Part shown: piece after piece, positions 61,072 to 64,000 of the stretch | How positions within the stretch are numbered: position 1 is the stretch's first letter | Layout of the letters: every line of letters starts with the position of its first letter | Origin: Calocera cornea HHB12733 | Lineage: Eukaryota > Basidiomycota > Dacrymycetes > Dacrymycetales > Dacrymycetaceae | Direction of reading: 5' to 3' | Assembly: GCA_001632435.1 (NCBI GenBank) | Contig: KV424011.1 | Span: 1 to 64,000, forward strand | DNA length: 64,000 bases | The notes under the pieces: model-generated | Told to the model about the DNA's origin: nothing | The model's database searches: none | Seen by the model: the letters and a program-made list of their open reading frames with translations, nothing else | Translations under genes and position numbers: made by a program

Positions 61072-63481
61072 CTACATGATAACGCATTCGTCCTTCGCCT
61101 CTTGTCGCGTGGGGCGAGCAAGGCGTTTGTTGTTCGCGAGTTTCAGCTGAGTCAGTCGCTCCTTCGAACGGCCATGTCCTTGGGCTATCGCACGGTTAGT
61201 GCATGGCGAAAGCGTGGAAATGATGAAACATACCGGCCGCACGAAGATACCACTTCTTCGCGAACTCGATATCCGGTTTGATTCCAATTCCGACTTCCGC
61301 ATAGTATCCAACAGCATACTCCGCCTTGGGCAAACCCTTGTTTGCTGCCCTTCTCGCCCACAAGTATGCTTCGTGGTCGCTCTGCTTGAGCACACCTTCG
61401 CATCCAGTCAAGTACCAGCCACTGAGTGCAAGTTCGGCTTCGGGATCGTTTTTCTCAGCCGCACGCGTGTACCAGGCAATGGACCGCTTGGGGTCGACTG
61501 GACAGGTGAGAGCGCCATATTCGTAACAAGCACCCATCTTGAGGCAGGACTTCGGATAGCCGAGATTGCCAGCGCGAGTAAACAACTCCTTGGCATACGC
61601 TTCGTCCTTCGGGACAACGCTACACTCGCCCGTCTCGTGCAACAAGCCGAGCTCGTGCAAAGCATGAGGATTCTCTTCGTCAGCTTGCTCGGCCGCTCGC
61701 TTAAGCCATTTCACGGCCTCCTTCTCGTCCTTCCGCTGGCCCAAGCTCGGCGTGATGAGGACCATGCCGAGTTTGTACATCGCGGGCGTGTCGCCAAGGC
61801 TCGCAGCCTGGCGATAAAACGCGACCGCACGACCCAAATCCTTCTTCGTTCCAGCACCGAGTTCGTTGCATACCGCAACACGGTACGACGCAGCTGGGTG
61901 CCGCAACTTCGCAGCAGCAACGTAGAACTGATACGCTTTCTCGTGGTCAATCTGCAGGCCGAGCATTCCAGTGCCGTAACAATTGGCAAGGAAGAATTGC
62001 GCATCAGGGAGAGGCTCGCCACTGGTAGCTTGCTTCTTGATCACCTTCAGAGCTTCGACAATGAGCGCATTACGGTACTTCAAAACGGCCCTTTGGTCAG
62101 GGGCGTGCGCGCCGACCTTCTTCGCAGCTTCGATAAGATACTTACCGTACTGGAAATGCGCCTCCGGATCAGGATCGACCTTGATTCGAGCACGGTATTG
62201 ATCGATGTATTCCTTAGTGAAGGGCTGTTGGTTGAGGTCGATCGCCTTTGTCCTCCGCGTGTTAAGCGTGGTCACCGAGGACGCTGACGTGGTAGAACGT
62301 TGCAACCCAGTCGCTCCGGCACTTGTCGGCGCACGCTGTAGCGTGGGCGTCGCCGCGAGAGTGCTAGAGCCCGCACTGCTCGCGCTGTTTCCGCTGTAGT
62401 GACTCCTCATGCTTGATGCGATCGACGGGCCGCGATACAAACCGGGTTGCTGTTGTTGCGGATACGGTGACAAGCCTTGCGCAGGTGGCGACATCGGGTT
62501 CGGATAGGCACCGGCCATGCCAGGCCCCTGGGGTTGCTGTGCGCCAGGAGGTAGTCCAAGAAGATCGGAGGCAGCAGCGTATAGCGGGTCAGGTTGAACT
62601 GGTTGTGCGTAACTGGGCCGCGGTTGTCCATACATGCCGTATTGCTGCTGTGGCTGTTGCTGCCATGGAGAGCCGCCGTAATAACCTTGATAAGGGCCTC
62701 GAGGAACGCCGTAGCCTGGAGAAGCGTGTTGTTGAGGAGGTCCCACGGGGACGTATCCGCTTTGAGTGCTGCCGGTGCTGTAGACAGATCCGCCATCGCC
62801 ATTGTCGACGTGAACCTCAGGCCCCATAGTATAACTCTTCATCGGATGTTGCACACTCGCACTTCGAGGTGGACCAGTCCACCCTGACTGTTGCTCAGGA
62901 GTCGGAGGCATCGTCATCGATCGAGGAGGTGGATGGTGCCCGCGCCACTCAGCCCCGTTTAGAGATTGGGACGTCTGCGAAGCAGGAAGAGGCTGAACAG
63001 CAACCGGACCATGATCGTCAACCGGACCTCGGGACTGGGGGTTGGGATCACTCATACGCAACCGACTGAAATCGTGCATGAAGTCGGCCGCGATCGCGGT
63101 ATCGTACTCGGGTGGAGGGCTGCGAAAGTCTGGCGTGGGCAGTGCCATGCTCGTTGAGTCTGTGGTGGGGGTGGTGAGGTTTGGCTGCGAGTTGCTCGGC
63201 AGGTTATTCAAGTAGGGAGGATCTGCAAGTCGTGTAGGCAGAGGCACTCCGTCAGAAAGCCGGTTGGCGACGGCGTTGTATGCAGTGTACTCACTGACGC
63301 GAGAGTGCGGCGGGCCGCCGTTCGTGCCCGCACCAGCGTCCGCAGCGGGCTCATCGACAGCGTACGCGATGTACGCATCGTACGGGTCCTCCTCACTGCC
63401 TTCGTATGGCTCCCAGCTCTCGCCTTCCTCTTGGTGCGTCTCGAGTGTCGTATGCGGGTGCGGGCGCCCTGGATCGGCCAT
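61072..63481 (-). CDS. Skt5/Chs4-like chitin synthase activator with Sel1 repeats and CaaX box
   Basis: Relatives activate and localise chitin synthase III at the bud neck or septum. Start at 63481 (MADPGRPHPHTTLE). The first 370 residues are disordered and rich in Q, P, G and S. From QQPFTKEYIDQYRARIKVDPDPEAHFQYGKYLIEAAK on there are at least six Sel1-like repeats, for example DAQFFLANCYGTGMLGL, AASYRVAVCNELGAGTKKD, PAMYKLGMVLITP, PHALHELGLLHETGE, SCLKMGACYEYGA and AEYAVGYYAEVGIGI. A single intron near 61240-61190 leads to a last exon ending QEAKDECVIM. CVIM is a perfect CaaX farnesylation box, the same four residues found in yeast Chs4. Confidence 0.9.
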
Positions 63482-63837
63482 GACTGGGCCGATTCGTTGT
63501 AAGATGAAAGGGGATATTAATCAGACAAGCAATGCTGATGTTGATGGGAGAGCGTAAGGCGATGATAGGCAGATCAGACTCTGGCTAAGCGGGGTCCAGC
63601 GGTGGTCGTCGTGTGGCTCAGGAAGAGGAGGGAAACGGGGAGACCGGCGGTGCAAGGGTGTGGTAACGTACATGAGGGCGTGCCCCTCGCCCGCAAACAG
63701 CTTCCAGCCGGTGGCGCACGGTCCCACACTTTGCCGCTTATTGTGTCTGGCACTGACACTAGTCGTGCGACCTATTTTAGCGTACAAATAGCTTCATTAA
63801 AGTTGGGCATGCAGATAGTGCGTACAATATAATCACA
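63482..63837. promoter_or_regulatory. Probable divergent promoter of the Skt5-like gene
   Basis: About 350 bp between the Skt5-like start and a possible plus-strand gene at 63838. AT-rich near 63770-63835. No clear TATA box toward the minus strand. Confidence 0.4.
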
Positions 63838-64000
63838 ATGCAAGATGGTACACCCCACGACGCAGCCCGGAAATATGCGGAGGTCACTGTGCAGATGGAG
63901 GTAGGGGAGAGTCAGACACCATCACTGCGTCTTCCACTTTCAGCTCGCTACCGACAACGGGAGGAGCACGACCTGCGCTCTCTTCGGCACCTGCATCTCG
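63838..64000 (+). CDS. Possible start of a gene running off the right edge
   Basis: From the ATG at 63838 the frame reads MQDGTPHDAARKYAEVTVQME, then a 43-nt GTAGGG...TTTCAG intron, then LATDNGRSTTCALFGTCIS to the edge. The splice sites are plausible and the frame stays open, but 160 bp is too little to identify a protein. Confidence 0.3.
   Translation, partial: MQDGTPHDAARKYAEVTVQMEVGESQTPSLRLPLSARYRQREEHDLRSLRHLHL

Noticed and set aside
61199..62287. 362-codon plus-strand open frame over the Skt5-like gene
   Set aside because: Antisense to clear Sel1 repeats and without recognisable domains.

Overview
This window is nuclear DNA from a filamentous basidiomycete, most likely an Agaricomycete. 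The evidence is many short introns of about 45-60 nt with GT...AG ends and CTRAY-type branch sites, a Plavaka-type DNA transposon, pyrimidine-rich promoters, and a gene set typical of mushroom-forming fungi. There are no operons, no CRISPR array, and I found no convincing tRNA or rRNA gene. All coding calls are spliced models that I joined by hand. Where I counted exon lengths (DUF6698-like gene, arrestin-like gene, Puf gene, ceramide glucosyltransferase, TEA factor) the reading frame closes exactly.

Layout. 1-4.3 kb: most of a Plavaka/CACTA-like DNA transposon, with a transposase on the minus strand that runs off the left edge and a divergent companion gene on the plus strand. The element is studded with copies of a CACYTGACAC motif. 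4.4-7.4 kb: two tandem paralogous genes for secreted double-psi beta-barrel (barwin/expansin-like) proteins. 7.4-14.7 kb: a long gene-poor stretch. 14.7-16.5 kb: arrestin-like adaptor with PPxY motifs. 18.9-21.0 kb: family A1 aspartic protease with many introns and a probable 15-nt micro-exon. 22.7-23.9 kb: unknown acidic protein. 25.4-29.7 kb: RRM plus Pumilio (Puf1/Jsn1-like) RNA-binding protein. 30.8-32.2 kb: ceramide glucosyltransferase. 32.5-33.8 kb: linker histone H1. 34.5-35.2 kb: PTRHD1-like peptidyl-tRNA hydrolase domain protein. 35.7-37.2 kb: zinc alcohol dehydrogenase. 38.1-40.1 kb: Sip5-like RING protein. 41.6-45.1 kb: SERCA-type calcium pump. 45.2-45.9 kb: small unknown protein. 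46.1-48.1 kb: MutY adenine glycosylase. 48.1-49.5 kb: coiled-coil protein. 49.6-50.9 kb: a mosaic of decayed copies of three nearby genes, one interrupted by a 203-bp insertion. 52.1-54.9 kb: TEA/ATTS transcription factor. 55.5-57.1 kb: ING-family PHD protein. 57.3-58.8 kb: kinetochore protein Nuf2. 59.0-60.8 kb: polynucleotide kinase 3'-phosphatase. 61.1-63.5 kb: Skt5/Chs4-like chitin synthase activator with a CaaX box. 63.8 kb to the edge: perhaps the start of another gene.

Most genes are single-copy housekeeping genes with no shared pathway. The base-excision and end-repair enzymes (MutY, polynucleotide kinase) and the cell-wall or membrane genes (ceramide glucosyltransferase, Skt5-like, barwin-like pair) are the only loose functional groupings. 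The most unusual signals are the transposon companion gene, in which all seven inferred introns carry the element's repeated motif, and the mosaic pseudogene island at 49.6-50.9 kb.
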